Made by a program: the position numbers and the translations under genes
NCBI RefSeq assembly: GCF_021129235.1
Contig: NZ_JAJOMA010000004.1
Span: forward strand, 62,001-126,000
Reading direction: 5' to 3'
Length of the DNA: 64,000 nucleotides
Source: Kineosporia mesophila
GTDB taxonomy: Bacteria > Actinomycetota > Actinomycetes > Actinomycetales > Kineosporiaceae
Notes under the pieces: model-generated
Told to the model about the DNA's origin: nothing
Seen by the model: only the letters and a program-made list of their open reading frames with translations
Databases searched by the model: none
Shown here: positions 16,194-26,074 of the stretch, in pieces
Numbering within the stretch: position 1 is the first letter of the stretch
Layout of the letters: every line of letters starts with the position of its first letter

Positions 16194-17168
16194 ATGACAT
16201 GGCTTGTGACCGGTGGCGCCGGGTACATCGGCGCGCATATTGCCCGCTGCCTCGAGGAGTCCGGGCGGTCCGTCGCGGTCCTGGACGACCTCTCGACCGG
16301 AGTACGGGGTTTCGTCGGCTCCGGGACGCGGTTCCACGAAGGCTCGATCCTCGACCGGGACGCGGTGCGGGCGGCTCTGACCGAGCCCGACGGCACCCCG
16401 ATCACCGGCGTGATCCACTGTGCGGGCTTCAAGTACGCGGGCGAGTCGGTCAAGCGGCCGCTGCACACCTACACCCAGAACGTGCAGGGCACCCAGGTGC
16501 TGCTCGAGGTGATGGCCGAGGTCGGCGTCGAGAACATCGTGTTCTCCTCCAGCGCAGGCGTCTACGGCACACCGGACGTCGAGCTGGTCACCGAGAGCAC
16601 CGCCACGACGCCCGAAAGCCCTTACGGCGAGAGCAAGCTCATCGGCGAGTGGCTGCTGCGCAACGTCGGCCGGGTCTCCGGCCTGACCCACACCTCGCTG
16701 CGGTACTTCAACGTGGTCGGCTCGGGTCACTCCGACATCTACGACGTGAGCCCGCACAACCTGTTCCCGGTGGTGCTGAAAACCCTCACCGAGGGCGGCA
16801 TCCCACAGGTCCGGGGCAACGACTACGCGACGCCCGACGGCTCCTGCGTGCGCGACTACGTGCACGTGCAGGACATTGCCCTGGCCCACGTCGCGGCGGC
16901 CGCCCGGATGGAGGCCGGCCAGGACATCGAGCGGGTCTACAACCTGGGCAGCGGCAGCGGCGCCTCGGTGCTCGAGATCATGACCGCGGTCGCCAAGGTC
17001 ACCGGTATCGCCTTCGAGCCGAAGATCGTCGACCGGCGCCCGGGCGACCCGGCGCGGATCGTGGCCGACGGCCAGCTGGCCCAGCGTGACCTGGAGTGGG
17101 ACACCCGGCACAGCCTGGAAGACATGGTCGCCTCCGCCTGGGCGGCGTGGCAGTCGGTCGCCAGGTAA
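16194..17168 (+). CDS. galE: UDP-glucose 4-epimerase
   Basis: The 324-residue extended short-chain dehydrogenase has an N-terminal NAD loop GGAGYIGAH. The catalytic Ser/Tyr/Lys set appears as VFSSSAGVYG and SPYGESK. Asn in RYFNVVGS and the DYVHVQDIA substrate loop complete the GalE signature. It interconverts UDP-glucose and UDP-galactose for cell-wall glycans. The length is normal. ATG 16194 is preferred over an upstream GTG because the TAGGGT hexamer sits 7 nt before it. A strong hairpin follows the stop. It is transcribed alone, upstream of a CoA-binding protein and an LCP wall ligase. Confidence 0.93.
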   Translation: MTWLVTGGAGYIGAHIARCLEESGRSVAVLDDLSTGVRGFVGSGTRFHEGSILDRDAVRAALTEPDGTPITGVIHCAGFKYAGESVKRPLHTYTQNVQGTQVLLEVMAEVGVENIVFSSSAGVYGTPDVELVTESTATTPESPYGESKLIGEWLLRNVGRVSGLTHTSLRYFNVVGSGHSDIYDVSPHNLFPVVLKTLTEGGIPQVRGNDYATPDGSCVRDYVHVQDIALAHVAAAARMEAGQDIERVYNLGSGSGASVLEIMTAVAKVTGIAFEPKIVDRRPGDPARIVADGQLAQRDLEWDTRHSLEDMVASAWAAWQSVAR

Positions 17169-17183
17169 CCAAAGACGACGCGC

Positions 17184-17215
17184 ACACCTGGGGTGCAGCC
17201 CTGTACCCCAGGTGT
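17184..17215 (+). terminator. Terminator after galE
   Basis: ACACCTGGGGT and ACCCCAGGTGT make an 11-bp perfect stem with a 10-nt loop, 16 nt after the galE stop. Confidence 0.75.
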
Positions 17216-17320
17216 CGTTGCGTAGCAGGGGTTTGACGGAAAGTCGGCCTTGTCATCAGTTCCCTGGGACTGGTTCCCGCAGTGCGGCATTTTGTCGGAG
17301 TCTCAGGGCAGACTGTGCGT

Positions 17321-17764
17321 ATGGAGACCGGCCCACCCAAGGCGCACCGTAACGATCCCGGCGTGATGCAGCGCCTGCTCACCACGCCCGCACGTTGGGC
17401 GGTGGTCGGGCTGTCCGACAACCGCGCCCGCCCCGCCTACGGTGTCGCACGCTACGTGCAGAACCTCGGCATGCGCATCGTGCCGGTGCACCCGAAGGCC
17501 GGGAAGGTGCACGGCGCCACCGGCTACCGCACGCTCACCGAGGCCACCGCGGCCGTCGGCCCGATCGACGTGGTCGACTGCTTCGTCCGCAGTGAACTGG
17601 TGGGCGATGTGGTGGACGAGGCGATCGCCGTGGGCGCGAAGGCCGTCTGGCTGCAGCTCGGCGTGATCGACGAGGCCGCGGCCGCCCGCGCGAGCGCCGC
17701 GGGCCTGAAGGTCATCATGAACACCTGCCCGGCCATCGAGGCTCCGAGACTGGGAGTGGCATGA
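17321..17764 (+). CDS. CoA-binding-domain protein
   Basis: The 147-residue protein is a stand-alone CoA-binding (succinyl-CoA synthetase alpha N-terminal-like) domain. It shows the Rossmann start WAVVGLSDNRARPAYGVA, VPVHPKAGKVHG, the VDCFVRSE loop, AVWLQLG, and a MNTCPAIEAP tail typical of the YccU family. It should bind CoA or an acyl-CoA, perhaps with a regulatory role; no reaction is known. ATG 17321 is used because CAGACT lies 6 nt upstream and there is no ribosome-binding site. The stop codon overlaps the ATG of the LCP gene (ATGA), so the two form an operon. Confidence 0.85.
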   Translation: METGPPKAHRNDPGVMQRLLTTPARWAVVGLSDNRARPAYGVARYVQNLGMRIVPVHPKAGKVHGATGYRTLTEATAAVGPIDVVDCFVRSELVGDVVDEAIAVGAKAVWLQLGVIDEAAAARASAAGLKVIMNTCPAIEAPRLGVA

Positions 17765-19167
17765 GCGACGACAACTACTGGTCACCCGACGAGGCGGCCG
17801 GCCGTCCGCGCCGGCGCCCGGGAGATCAGCAGAACCCGCAGAACCCGCGGGGTGCCCGGCGGGACGAGTACCCCTACGACCAGGACAACGACGAGGTCGG
17901 CGACATGTACCGCCAGCACGGCGGCGCCGACCCGCACGCGCAGTACGGGCAGTACGTGGACGAGCACGACGAGGCTTACGGACGCGGTGGTGTCCCCGGC
18001 GGTCCGGGCGGCGATGCGTACGGGGCCAGGTCGCGGGGCGCGGACGACAGCGGCGCCGGTGCTCCTGGCGGTCGCGGTCCGGGCGGTCCGGGCGGTCCGG
18101 GCGGTCGGGGTCCCGGTGGCCCGGGTGGTCGTGGGCCGGGTGGCCCCGGCAGCCGGCCGTCGGCGGTGGGCACCGGCCGCAGCCTGCCCCGGCCGAGCGT
18201 GAAGCTGGTGGTGCTGATCGTCGTGGGTCTGCTCATCGCCTACCCGATCATTCTCGGGTTCACGGCCTGGTCCAGCCTGAACCGGGTCGACGCGATCGAA
18301 CCGGCGCACCAGGACTCGAAGCTGGAAGACACCCCGGGCCGTACCTACCTGGTGGTGGGCAGCGACGCCCGTGACGACCTGAGTGCCGAGGAGAAGAAGG
18401 AGCTCGGCACCGGCTCGGTCGCCGGGCAGCGCACCGACACGATCATGCTGCTGCACGTACCCTCCGGCAGCGGCCCGACGGTGCTGATCAGCGTGCCGCG
18501 TGACTCGTACGTGCCGATCCCGGGCCACGGCAGCAACAAGATCAACGCCGCGTACTCCTTCGGCGGGCCGACGCTGCTGATCCAGACCCTGGAGAACGTC
18601 GGCGGCGTGAAGATCGACGAGTATGTCGAGACCGGCCTGGGTGGCTTCGCCAACATCGTCAACGCGATCGGCGGCGTGGAGCTGTGCCCCCAGCGCAACA
18701 TGAAAGACGCGAAGGCACACATCAACCTGAAGAAGGGCTGCCAGCAGATGGACGGGAAGACCGCCCTCGGCTACGCCCGCGCCCGGTACAGCGACCCCAA
18801 GGGTGACCTCGGCCGCGTCGAGCGGCAGCGCGAGACCCTGGCCGCCATCGCCAAGAAGACTCTCTCCCCCGGCACACTGATCCAGCCCTGGCGGGCCATC
18901 CCGGCGGCCAAGGCCGGCGGCGGGGCCCTGACGATCGACGAGAACACCGGCCCGGTCGCCCTGACCAAGTTCGTCCTGGCGATGAAGGCGGTCTCGGGCA
19001 GCGAGGGCATCTCGATGACCGTGCCCATCGGCAACGTCGACTACCGCGTCAACGGCATGTCCGCGGTGAAGTGGGACACGCAGAAGGCCCTGCAGATGTT
19101 CGCCGCCCTGAAGAGCGACGACACCTCAGCCCTCCAAGCCCTGGCCGACGAGCAGAAAGACAAGTAA
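17761..19167 (+). CDS. LytR-CpsA-Psr wall glycopolymer ligase
   Basis: The 468-residue protein has a long cytoplasmic N-terminus (1-140) that is acidic, then Gly/Pro-rich with repeated GGPGG and GRGPGGPGG units. A membrane helix (VKLVVLIVVGLLIAYPIILG, about 142-161) leads to an external LCP domain. The domain shows TYLVVGSDARDD, RTDTIMLLHV, ISVPRDSYV, KINAAYSFGG and GYARARYSDPKGDLGR, the conserved Arg/Asp lipid-phosphate-binding set. LCP enzymes transfer glycopolymers such as arabinogalactan or teichoic acids from a lipid carrier to peptidoglycan. It lacks a LytR_C domain. The gene is coupled to the CoA-binding gene. The synteny with galE and purE fits mycobacterial CpsA (Rv3267). Confidence 0.9.
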   Translation: MSDDNYWSPDEAAGRPRRRPGDQQNPQNPRGARRDEYPYDQDNDEVGDMYRQHGGADPHAQYGQYVDEHDEAYGRGGVPGGPGGDAYGARSRGADDSGAGAPGGRGPGGPGGPGGRGPGGPGGRGPGGPGSRPSAVGTGRSLPRPSVKLVVLIVVGLLIAYPIILGFTAWSSLNRVDAIEPAHQDSKLEDTPGRTYLVVGSDARDDLSAEEKKELGTGSVAGQRTDTIMLLHVPSGSGPTVLISVPRDSYVPIPGHGSNKINAAYSFGGPTLLIQTLENVGGVKIDEYVETGLGGFANIVNAIGGVELCPQRNMKDAKAHINLKKGCQQMDGKTALGYARARYSDPKGDLGRVERQRETLAAIAKKTLSPGTLIQPWRAIPAAKAGGGALTIDENTGPVALTKFVLAMKAVSGSEGISMTVPIGNVDYRVNGMSAVKWDTQKALQMFAALKSDDTSALQALADEQKDK

Positions 19168-19229
19168 GCCGGAGGTACTCAGACCGAACGGACCACGGCC
19201 GCGGGTGCTGGCAGCCCCTCACCAATCCT

Positions 19230-19304
19230 CCGTGATCATGCAACCGTTCCCCGGGGAAGTGGGGGTACCTCCCGGCCGGAGGCTGGGGGATTGCATGATC
19301 ACGG
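19230..19304. repeat. Palindromic intergenic element, copy 1
   Basis: Outer arms CCGTGATCATGCAA (19230-19243) and TTGCATGATCACGG (19291-19304) enclose a GC-rich interior with its own palindrome TTCCCCGGGGAA. The element lies between the convergent LCP and purE genes and should act as a bidirectional terminator. It shares its outer arms with copies near 48.1 and 49.6 kb. Confidence 0.8.
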
Positions 19305-19310
19305 AAGGTT

Positions 19311-19892
19311 TCAGCGGGCGGTGAAGCCCGTCGAGGGGCGTACGGGCTCGGCCGGGCCCACGCCGGACTCGGTGGCGGCGCTGTTCGCCCGGGCGCGGAG
19401 TTTCTCGCCCTTGGCGTGGGCGGCGTCGCGCAGTGACACCGAGAAGTCGACCAGGGCCGTGCGCAGGCCGGCGGCGAACTCGCCCTCACCGGCGGCCAGG
19501 ATGCGGACGGCGAGCAGGCCGGCGTTGCGGGCGCCGGCGATGGAGACCGTGGCGACCGGGATCCCGGCGGGCATCTGGACGATGGACATCAGGGAGTCCA
19601 TGCCGTCCAGGTACTTCAGCGGCACGGGCACCCCGATCACCGGCAGCGGGGTGACGCTGGCCAGCATGCCGGGCAGGTGGGCGGCACCCCCGGCGCCGGT
19701 GATGATCACGCGCAGACCCCGCTCGTGGGCGGCGGCGCCGTAGCTGATCATCTCCTGCGGCATGCGGTGGGCGGAGACCACGTCGGCCTCGTAGGGGACG
19801 CCGAACTCCTCCAGGGCGAGGGCGGCGGCCTCCATCACGGGCCAGTCCGAATCCGAGCCCATGACCAGGCCGACCAGTGGCTGAGCAGTCAT
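19311..19892 (-). CDS. purE: 5-(carboxyamino)imidazole ribonucleotide mutase
   Basis: The 193-residue class I PurE shows [23 protein letters not shown] with the catalytic His, and a [14 protein letters not shown] loop. [20 protein letters not shown] and [19 protein letters not shown] follow. It moves the carboxylate of N5-CAIR to C4 of the imidazole in purine synthesis. A roughly 30-residue tail beyond the usual end is rich in Ala and Gly. ATG 19892 has GAGG 8 nt upstream. It lies 26 nt after purK, which supplies its substrate, so the two are one operon. Confidence 0.95.
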   Translation of the reverse strand: MTAQPLVGLVMGSDSDWPVMEAAALALEEFGVPYEADVVSAHRMPQEMISYGAAAHERGLRVIITGAGGAAHLPGMLASVTPLPVIGVPVPLKYLDGMDSLMSIVQMPAGIPVATVSIAGARNAGLLAVRILAAGEGEFAAGLRTALVDFSVSLRDAAHAKGEKLRARANSAATESGVGPAEPVRPSTGFTAR

Positions 19893-19918
19893 TGCCGAAA
19901 CCTCGTTCACTCGTCGGA

Positions 19919-21187
19919 TCACTCGTCGATGTCGCCGCGGATGAACGCCGCGGCGTGCCGGGCCCGGTCCAGGCAGTCGTCCAGGTCGTCACCGCAGACG
20001 GTGACGTGGCCGACCTTGCGGCCGAGCCGGACCTCCTTGGCGTACATGTGCACCTTCACACCCGGGTCGCGGGCCATCACGTGCAGGTAGCTGCGGTAGA
20101 GGTCCTCGTACTCGCCGCCCAGCACGTTGACCATCACGGTCCACGGCGAGCGGGCCTTCACGTCGCCCAGCGGCAGGTCGAGCACGGCCCGCAGGTGCTG
20201 CTCGAACTGGCTGGTCACGGCGCCGTCGATGGTCCAGTGCCCGGAGTTGTGGGGGCGCATGGCCAGCTCGTTGACGAGGATGCGGCCGTCGGCGGTCTGG
20301 AACATCTCGACCGCGAGCACACCGACCACGCCGAGCTCACCGGCGATCCGCAGCCCCACGCTCGTGGCCTGTGCCGCCTGATCCTCGGTCAGGCCGGGTG
20401 CCGGGGCGATCACCTCGTGGCAGATGCCGTCCTTCTGCGTGCTCTCGACCACGGGCCAGGCCGCGGCCTGGCCGGAAGGACTGCGGGCGATGAGGGCGGC
20501 GAGCTCGCGGGTGAAGGCGACCTTCTCCTCGGCGAGCAGCCCGTCCGGCCCGGCGGCGGCCAGCCACTGACGGGCGGTGTCGGCCTTCTCCCCGGCCAGC
20601 TCGTCGAAGAGCAGAACACCCTTGCCGTCGTACCCCCCGCGCGGTGTCTTCAGCACCACCCCGCCGTCCAGCGAGGCGGCGAACGCGGCCAGCTCGTCCC
20701 ACGTGCGCACCTGGGCCCAGCGCGGGCAGGGCAGCCCGAGGTCGGTGAGCTTGCGGCGCATGGCGATCTTGTCCTGGGCGAAGCCGAGCGCGGCCGGGCC
20801 GGGACGCACCGGCACCCCGTCGGCGACGAGCTTCTCCAGGATCGCGCCGGGCACGTGCTCGTGCTCGAAGGTGATCACGTCGACGCCGGAGGCGAACGCG
20901 GACACCACCGAGATGTCACGGTGATCGCCGACCGGCGCCTCGTGGATGGCGAGCGCGGCGCTGGCGGCCTCGGACTCGGCCAGCACGCGCAGGCGCACGC
21001 CCATCTCGACGGCCGGGGGCTGCATCATCCGGGCCAGCTGCCCGCCACCGATCACCCCGACGGTCGGGAAGCCCCCGGGGATCGGGTCGGCCGCGGTCAG
21101 CGGGGTGAGCCGGACCTTTCCGAACGGGCCGGTCGCGCCGGTCGCGTCGGGGCCGGTGGTTTCGGGGGTGCGGGGTGTGGAGCTCAC
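19919..21187 (-). CDS. purK: 5-(carboxyamino)imidazole ribonucleotide synthase
   Basis: The 422-residue ATP-grasp enzyme shows [41 protein letters not shown] and [12 protein letters not shown]. It makes N5-CAIR from AIR, ATP and bicarbonate for PurE. The first 35 residues (Pro/Thr/Gly-rich) precede the conserved domain. GTG 21187 is the chosen start because TACTCT lies 7 nt upstream with no ribosome-binding site, giving a leaderless purK-purE mRNA. A longer frame to 21292 has no such support. It diverges from the GtrA gene. Confidence 0.93.
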   Translation of the reverse strand: MSSTPRTPETTGPDATGATGPFGKVRLTPLTAADPIPGGFPTVGVIGGGQLARMMQPPAVEMGVRLRVLAESEAASAALAIHEAPVGDHRDISVVSAFASGVDVITFEHEHVPGAILEKLVADGVPVRPGPAALGFAQDKIAMRRKLTDLGLPCPRWAQVRTWDELAAFAASLDGGVVLKTPRGGYDGKGVLLFDELAGEKADTARQWLAAAGPDGLLAEEKVAFTRELAALIARSPSGQAAAWPVVESTQKDGICHEVIAPAPGLTEDQAAQATSVGLRIAGELGVVGVLAVEMFQTADGRILVNELAMRPHNSGHWTIDGAVTSQFEQHLRAVLDLPLGDVKARSPWTVMVNVLGGEYEDLYRSYLHVMARDPGVKVHMYAKEVRLGRKVGHVTVCGDDLDDCLDRARHAAAFIRGDIDE

Positions 21188-21194
21188 GGCGGTC

Positions 21195-21200
21195 AGAGTA
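21195..21200 (-). promoter_or_regulatory. -10 box of leaderless purK-purE operon
   Basis: TACTCT on the minus strand lies 7 nt before the purK GTG at 21187. Confidence 0.6.
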
Positions 21201-21276
21201 ACGATGCGTCGGGCGTACGTGTACGAGGCCCGTCTCCGCTTAGCGATCCTCAGGTAGTCATGGCACTGTTTGGCCA

Positions 21277-21888
21277 ATGGCTGCCGATTCACCTTTTACC
21301 CGCCTGCGCAGGTCGGTCGATCTGCTGTACCGCGAGGTGGCGAAGTTCGGTGCCGTCGGCGGCGTCGCGTTCATCGTCGACACCGGTGTGTTCAACCTGC
21401 TGCTGCACAGCGGCGCCGGTGACGCGCTCGGGCTGAGCCACAAGCCGCTGACCGCGAAGACCATCTCGGTGCTGGTCGCGACGCTGGTGGCCTGGCTGGG
21501 CAACCGCTACTGGACCTTCCGCCACCGCCGCCGGGCCTCGCGCCGCCGCGAGTTCGTGCTGTTCCTGGTGATGAACGGGGCCGGCCTGGCCATCGCCCTG
21601 GCCTGCCTGGGCTTCTCCCGCTACATCCTGGGCCTGGACTCACCGCTGGCCGACAACATCTCCGGCAACGTGATCGGCCTGGTGCTGGGCACCCTGTTCC
21701 GGTTCTGGGCCTACCGCACGTTCGTCTTCACCGACGACCAGGCCGGGGCCGGGGCCTCGAAGCACCTGACTCCCCCGGGCACACCCGAGGCGATCGCCGA
21801 GGACCTCGAGGAGAAAGCCCATCAGGAGATCAACGTCCGCCCCAAGACGTCGGGCGACAACAGCTGGGGGCACCACCCGGCCCGCTAG
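21277..21888 (+). CDS. GtrA-family membrane protein
   Basis: The 203-residue GtrA-like protein has four predicted membrane helices. They are VAKFGAVGGVAFIVDTGVFN, a second near KTISVLVATLVAWLGNRYW, FVLFLVMNGAGLAIALACLG, and NISGNVIGLVLGTLFRFWAY. Between helices 2 and 3 is a basic loop with the family's NRYWTF box. GtrA proteins are thought to help move polyprenyl-linked sugars across the membrane for wall glycan decoration. The C-terminal 50 residues are hydrophilic. It stands opposite purK, as in mycobacteria (Rv3277), and converges on the cyclase gene with a 22-bp gap. Confidence 0.87.
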   Translation: MAADSPFTRLRRSVDLLYREVAKFGAVGGVAFIVDTGVFNLLLHSGAGDALGLSHKPLTAKTISVLVATLVAWLGNRYWTFRHRRRASRRREFVLFLVMNGAGLAIALACLGFSRYILGLDSPLADNISGNVIGLVLGTLFRFWAYRTFVFTDDQAGAGASKHLTPPGTPEAIAEDLEEKAHQEINVRPKTSGDNSWGHHPAR

Positions 21889-21910
21889 GGCTGGGGGACC
21901 TCAATTAGTT

Positions 21911-22888
21911 TCAGTCGACCGTGATCAGCTGGTCGCTGATCCCCATCGGCGCGACCAGCAACGGCTGCACCTGACCGAACCCCCGAACCAGCCGGGGGCG
22001 CTGGGCGACCAGCTCGATGCCGGGGTGATTCTGCAGTGCCTTGGCCGTGCCCGGATCGGTGACCACCGTGCCCGGCTCGGCCAGCGAGGTGAGGCGGCTG
22101 GCCAGGTTGACCGTGTTGCCGTACACGTCGCCGAGGCTGCGCAGCACCGGCCCGTGCACCATGCCCACCCGCACGTCCGGCACCACGTCGTCGTCGGCCA
22201 TCCGGGCCGAGATGGACAGGGCGATCAGGGCGCCGGTCATCTCGTCCGGCGCGATGAAGAGCACCTCGTCGCCCACCGTCTTGATCACCCGGCCGCCCCC
22301 GGCCGTGACCACGTCGGAGGCCAGCCCCTCGAACCGCTGCACCAGCCGGGACAGTTCCCGGCGGGGCAGACGGCGAGAGAGACGGGTGTAGGAGACCAGG
22401 TCGGCGAAGCAGACCGTGACGGCGTCGGCGGGACGGCCCGAGGCGGCGTCGAAACGGCTGATCGCGGCGACCAGCTGACGACGGAACGAGTAGAGCAGCA
22501 GCTCCTCGAGCTCGGGGGTGAGCTGCTCGATGAGCTTGATCGGGTCTTCGGGAACACCGCTGGGACTACGGCTGGCGAGGAACTCCAGCAGGGCCTCGAT
22601 CTGCCAGGACACCAGCCGGTCGGTGGTCTGGCCCAGGGCCCGGGCGCAGGCGATCGCGGTCTCTTCGTCGATCAGGTCGTGCCGGACGAGCCCGACGGCG
22701 CGTTCGAGGGCCTTGCGGTCGGTGTCGTTGAACGCCACCTCCTCGTCGTCGACCCCGGGAAATCCCAGGGCGCGCCACAGCTTGCGGGCCGACAGCAGAG
22801 AGACGCCGACCCGCTTGGCCACCTCCCGCCGGCGCAGCGTCCAGGGGCCGCCGAGCAGGTGGGAGGTGAACTCGTCCCGGTTGGTCAT
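21911..22888 (-). CDS. Class III adenylate/guanylate cyclase with N-terminal HTH-like domain
   Basis: The 325-residue protein has a C-terminal class III cyclase domain. VCFADLVSYTRLSR has the first metal Asp, GRVIKTVGDEVLF the second, and YGNTVNLASRL the transition-state region. The N-terminus (about 1-60) contains RRREVAKRVGVSLLSARKLWRALGFP in pieces typical of a MerR-like helix-turn-helix. A helical linker lies between. It probably makes cAMP, with the N-terminal part sensing a ligand or DNA. The ATG overlaps the stop of the PH-domain gene (TGATG), placing it last in a birA-PH-cyclase operon. There are no membrane helices. Confidence 0.87.
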   Translation of the reverse strand: MTNRDEFTSHLLGGPWTLRRREVAKRVGVSLLSARKLWRALGFPGVDDEEVAFNDTDRKALERAVGLVRHDLIDEETAIACARALGQTTDRLVSWQIEALLEFLASRSPSGVPEDPIKLIEQLTPELEELLLYSFRRQLVAAISRFDAASGRPADAVTVCFADLVSYTRLSRRLPRRELSRLVQRFEGLASDVVTAGGGRVIKTVGDEVLFIAPDEMTGALIALSISARMADDDVVPDVRVGMVHGPVLRSLGDVYGNTVNLASRLTSLAEPGTVVTDPGTAKALQNHPGIELVAQRPRLVRGFGQVQPLLVAPMGISDQLITVD

Positions 22889-23478
22889 CAGCGGCGTCCG
22901 TGGTCTTCGGGTGTGTCGGCGGCGGCCGGACCGCGGTACTCCTCGTCGAAGGCGTTGTCGAGGGAACGGGCGATCGAGGGGTCGAGCGGACGGCCACCCT
23001 CGTAGCCCCGCGCGTCGTCCGAGAGCTCGTGCAGCGTGCGCTGCACCAGCTCGACCTTCGGGATGTCGGTCAGCACCAGCGGACCGCCGTCACTGGCGTT
23101 CTCCACCTTGAGTGTGCCGCAGCCGAGCATCCGCTCGATCAGGCTGTGCTCGAACGACACCTCGTTCAGCCGGGTGAGCGGCATGTCGTGGCCGGAGCGG
23201 TTGAGCACGCCCCGGCGCAGGATCAGGCGCTCGGTGGTGACGACGTAGATCTCGTTCCACCAGACCAGGATCGGCCAGAGCACCCAGCGCAGGGCGACGA
23301 GCAGGCCCAGGCCGGCCGCGACGATCGTCACGATCGGCTGGCCCAGCAGGAAACTCGCACCGATCAGGGCGAGGACGAGGATCAGCAGCAGGATCGGCCA
23401 GGCAATGACCTTGATGTGGCGGCGGAGCACCAGGACGAGTTGTTCATCGTCGGCCAGGAGACGCGTCGGGAAACCCAT
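22888..23478 (-). CDS. PH-domain membrane protein
   Basis: The 196-residue protein has two membrane helices (VIAWPILLLILVLALIGASF and a second near TIVAAGLGLLVALRWVLWPI). A bacterial PH domain follows: WWNEIYVVTTERLILRRGVL, PLTRLNEVSFEHSLIERMLG and GTLKVENASDGGPLVLTDI. The tail is acidic. The family's function is unknown; membrane-lipid or protein binding is inferred. ATG 23478 begins 7 nt after the birA stop. It matches Rv3278c, which also sits beside birA. Confidence 0.9.
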   Translation of the reverse strand: MGFPTRLLADDEQLVLVLRRHIKVIAWPILLLILVLALIGASFLLGQPIVTIVAAGLGLLVALRWVLWPILVWWNEIYVVTTERLILRRGVLNRSGHDMPLTRLNEVSFEHSLIERMLGCGTLKVENASDGGPLVLTDIPKVELVQRTLHELSDDARGYEGGRPLDPSIARSLDNAFDEEYRGPAAADTPEDHGRR

Positions 23479-23485
23479 GGGCAGA

Positions 23486-24331
23486 TCATGCCGTTTCTGG
23501 GTTGCGGATGTGCACCACGTCGCCTGCCGAAAGAGGCGAAATGACACCATCTGGTGTCAGCAAGAGCAGACGCCCGCTGTCGTCCACCCCGTCGGCGATG
23601 CCGGTGCGGCTGACCCCACCAGGCAGCTCAGCCCGCACGGTGCGACCGATCGTGGAACAGCGTTCACGGTAAGCAGCCGCGATGCCGCTGGGCCCGTCGC
23701 TCTCGAACTCGGCCAGCCGGCGGGCCAGCGAGCGCAGCACCGCCCGCAGCACCGTGTCGCGGTCGGTGGTGGCCGAGCCGGACAGCCGCAGCGAGGTGGC
23801 GGTGGGTACCGGCAGTTCGTCCTGCGACTGGCTGACGTTGAGCCCGATACCGATCACTACGGCGCCGGGCGTGGCCTCGACCAGGATGCCCGCGACCTTC
23901 AGATGGTCGCCGGCGTAGCCGTTGCCGTCGATCGTGGGCAGCAGGACGTCGTTGGGCCACTTCAGGGTGGCGGGCAGACCGCAGACCCGGGTCAGCGCGT
24001 CGGTGACGGCGACCCCGGTCAGCAGGCTGATCCAGCCCCAGTTCTCGATCGGGGCGGTGGGACGCACCAGGACCGAGACCGCCAGGCCCGAACGGGCCGG
24101 GCTGACCCACTCGCGCCCGAGGCGTCCCCGGCCCGAACTCTGGCTGTCGGCCACCAGCACCGCACCGCCGCTCTCCCCCGCCTTGGCCCGTTCCATCAGG
24201 TCAGCGTTGGTGGAACCGGTCTCGGAGACCACGTCGACGCGGCTCCACGCGTCCGGCCCGGAGGCCAGGGCCGCGCGCAGCGACGCCTGCCGCAGGGGTG
24301 GGCGATCCAGATCGGTCCAGTCGGCTGACAT
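23486..24331 (-). CDS. birA: Biotin--[acetyl-CoA-carboxylase] ligase
   Basis: The 281-residue group I biotin protein ligase lacks the repressor HTH. Visible motifs are [16 protein letters not shown], the biotin/ATP loop [23 protein letters not shown] and [22 protein letters not shown]-terminal SH3-like domain follows. It makes biotinyl-5'-AMP and attaches biotin to carboxylase carriers, here most likely Lys562 of the alpha subunit encoded at 31380. ATG 24331 follows TATCCT at 7 nt, so it is leaderless. It diverges from accD, its pathway partner, and leads the PH-cyclase operon. Confidence 0.95.
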   Translation of the reverse strand: MSADWTDLDRPPLRQASLRAALASGPDAWSRVDVVSETGSTNADLMERAKAGESGGAVLVADSQSSGRGRLGREWVSPARSGLAVSVLVRPTAPIENWGWISLLTGVAVTDALTRVCGLPATLKWPNDVLLPTIDGNGYAGDHLKVAGILVEATPGAVVIGIGLNVSQSQDELPVPTATSLRLSGSATTDRDTVLRAVLRSLARRLAEFESDGPSGIAAAYRERCSTIGRTVRAELPGGVSRTGIADGVDDSGRLLLLTPDGVISPLSAGDVVHIRNPETA

Positions 24332-24338
24332 GCCGATC

Positions 24339-24344
24339 AGGATA
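24339..24344 (-). promoter_or_regulatory. -10 box of leaderless birA operon
   Basis: TATCCT on the minus strand lies 7 nt before the birA ATG at 24331. Confidence 0.62.
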
Positions 24345-24442
24345 GGCCGGGTGTGACCTGCGTCCCGATCCGGTCCGGTACGGGGGCGGGATACGCGGCT
24401 AGGCTCGCGAGAGTTCCGAGCCGTCCGACGAGGGAGCGCGCG

Positions 24443-26065
24443 ATGTCCGACCCGGTATCCATCGACGAGGTCGGCGGGCCCGACGCGGCCGGGCATCCCG
24501 ACATCCACACGACCGCCGGGAAACTGGCCGACTTCCACCGCCGCAGCGACGAGGCCGTGCACGCCGGTTCCGAGCGGGCCGTGGAGAAACAGCACGCCAA
24601 GGGCAAGCAGACCGCCCGCGAGCGCCTGCTCGCGCTGCTCGACGAGGGCTCGTTCGTGGAGCTCGACGAACTGGCCCGGCACCGGTCGACGGCATTCGGG
24701 GTGGATCGCAGACGTCCCTACGGCGACGGCGTGATCACCGGGTACGGCACGATCGAGGGCCGCCAGGTGTGCGTGTTCAGCCAGGACGTCACGGTCTACG
24801 GCGGCTCGCTGGGCGAGGTCTACGGCGAGAAGATCGTCAAGATCCAGCAGATGGCCGTGCGCACCGGGGTGCCCCTGATCGGCATCAACGAGGGTGGCGG
24901 CGCGCGGATCCAGGAGGGCGTGGTCTCGCTCGGCCTGTACGGCGAGATCTTCGCCCATCATGTGAAGGCCTCCGGCGTGATCCCGCAGATCTCCCTGATC
25001 ATGGGCGCGGCCGCGGGCGGGCACGTGTACGGCCCGGCGCTGACCGATTTCGTGGTGATGGTCGACCAGACCTCGCACATGTTCATCACCGGCCCCGACG
25101 TGATCCGCACCGTCACCGGTGAGGAGGTCACGTTCGAGGAGCTCGGCGGGGCCCGCACCCACAACACGCTCTCCGGCAACGCGCACTACCTGGGCACCGA
25201 CGAGGCGGACGCGCTGGAGTACGTGCGCTCGCTGGTCTCGTACCTGCCGGACAACAACCTGTCCGACGCCCCGGCGCTGCCTTTCGAGGCCGACCAGGAG
25301 CCCGACGACGAGCTCGACGCGTTCATCCCCGACTCCGCGAACCAGCCCTACGACATGCACACGGTGATCGAGCACCTGGTGGACGAGGGCGAGTTCCTCG
25401 AGGTGCACGCCCTGTTCGCGCCGAACATCATCGTCGGGTTCGGACGCGTCGAGGGCGCGCCGATCGGGGTGGTGGCCAACCAGCCGATGCAGTTCGCCGG
25501 CTGTCTCGACATCAACGCCTCGGAGAAGGCCGCGCGGTTCGTGCGCACCTGCGACGCGTTCAACATCCCGGTGCTCACGCTCGTCGACGTACCGGGCTTC
25601 CTGCCCGGCACCGACCAGGAGTGGAACGGCATCATCCGGCGCGGCGCCAAGCTGATCTACGCCTACGCCGAGGCCACCGTGCCGCTGGTCACGGTGATCA
25701 CCCGCAAGGCCTACGGCGGTGCCTACGACGTGATGGGCTCCAAGCATCTGGGCGCCGACATCAACCTGGCCTGGCCGACCGCGCAGATCGCCGTGATGGG
25801 GGCCCAGGGGGCGGTGAACATCCTCTACCGCAACGAGATCAAGCAGGTGATGAGCTCCGGCGGCGACGTCGAGGCGGCCCGTCAGGAGTTCGTCACCGAG
25901 TACGAGGACACTCTGGCCAACCCCTACGTCGCGGCCGAGCGGGGCTACATCGACGCCGTGATCCAGCCGTCCCGCACCCGCGAGCACGTCGTCCGGGCAC
26001 TACGGGCCCTGCGCACCAAGCGCGAGCAGTCGCTGCCGAAGAAGCACGGCAACATCCCGCTGTGA
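24443..26065 (+). CDS. accD5: Acyl-CoA carboxylase beta (carboxyltransferase) subunit
   Basis: The 540-residue carboxyltransferase has an N-terminal [15 protein letters not shown] stretch. The two oxyanion-loop regions are GGARIQEGV with [17 protein letters not shown] and [19 protein letters not shown] with [19 protein letters not shown]. It transfers CO2 from biotin to propionyl- or acetyl-CoA, giving methylmalonyl- or malonyl-CoA. The length and context (birA, accE, maf) match AccD5/PccB. ATG 24443 has AGGGAG 7 nt upstream. The partner alpha subunit is encoded 5 kb away. Confidence 0.94.
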   Translation: MSDPVSIDEVGGPDAAGHPDIHTTAGKLADFHRRSDEAVHAGSERAVEKQHAKGKQTARERLLALLDEGSFVELDELARHRSTAFGVDRRRPYGDGVITGYGTIEGRQVCVFSQDVTVYGGSLGEVYGEKIVKIQQMAVRTGVPLIGINEGGGARIQEGVVSLGLYGEIFAHHVKASGVIPQISLIMGAAAGGHVYGPALTDFVVMVDQTSHMFITGPDVIRTVTGEEVTFEELGGARTHNTLSGNAHYLGTDEADALEYVRSLVSYLPDNNLSDAPALPFEADQEPDDELDAFIPDSANQPYDMHTVIEHLVDEGEFLEVHALFAPNIIVGFGRVEGAPIGVVANQPMQFAGCLDINASEKAARFVRTCDAFNIPVLTLVDVPGFLPGTDQEWNGIIRRGAKLIYAYAEATVPLVTVITRKAYGGAYDVMGSKHLGADINLAWPTAQIAVMGAQGAVNILYRNEIKQVMSSGGDVEAARQEFVTEYEDTLANPYVAAERGYIDAVIQPSRTREHVVRALRALRTKREQSLPKKHGNIPL

Positions 26066-26074
26066 GGATCTTTC

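Noticed and set aside
24332-25987. N-terminal extension of the birA reading frame
   Set aside because: It is antisense to accD and would put over 550 unrelated residues before BirA. The TATCCT-ATG spacing sets the start at 24331.
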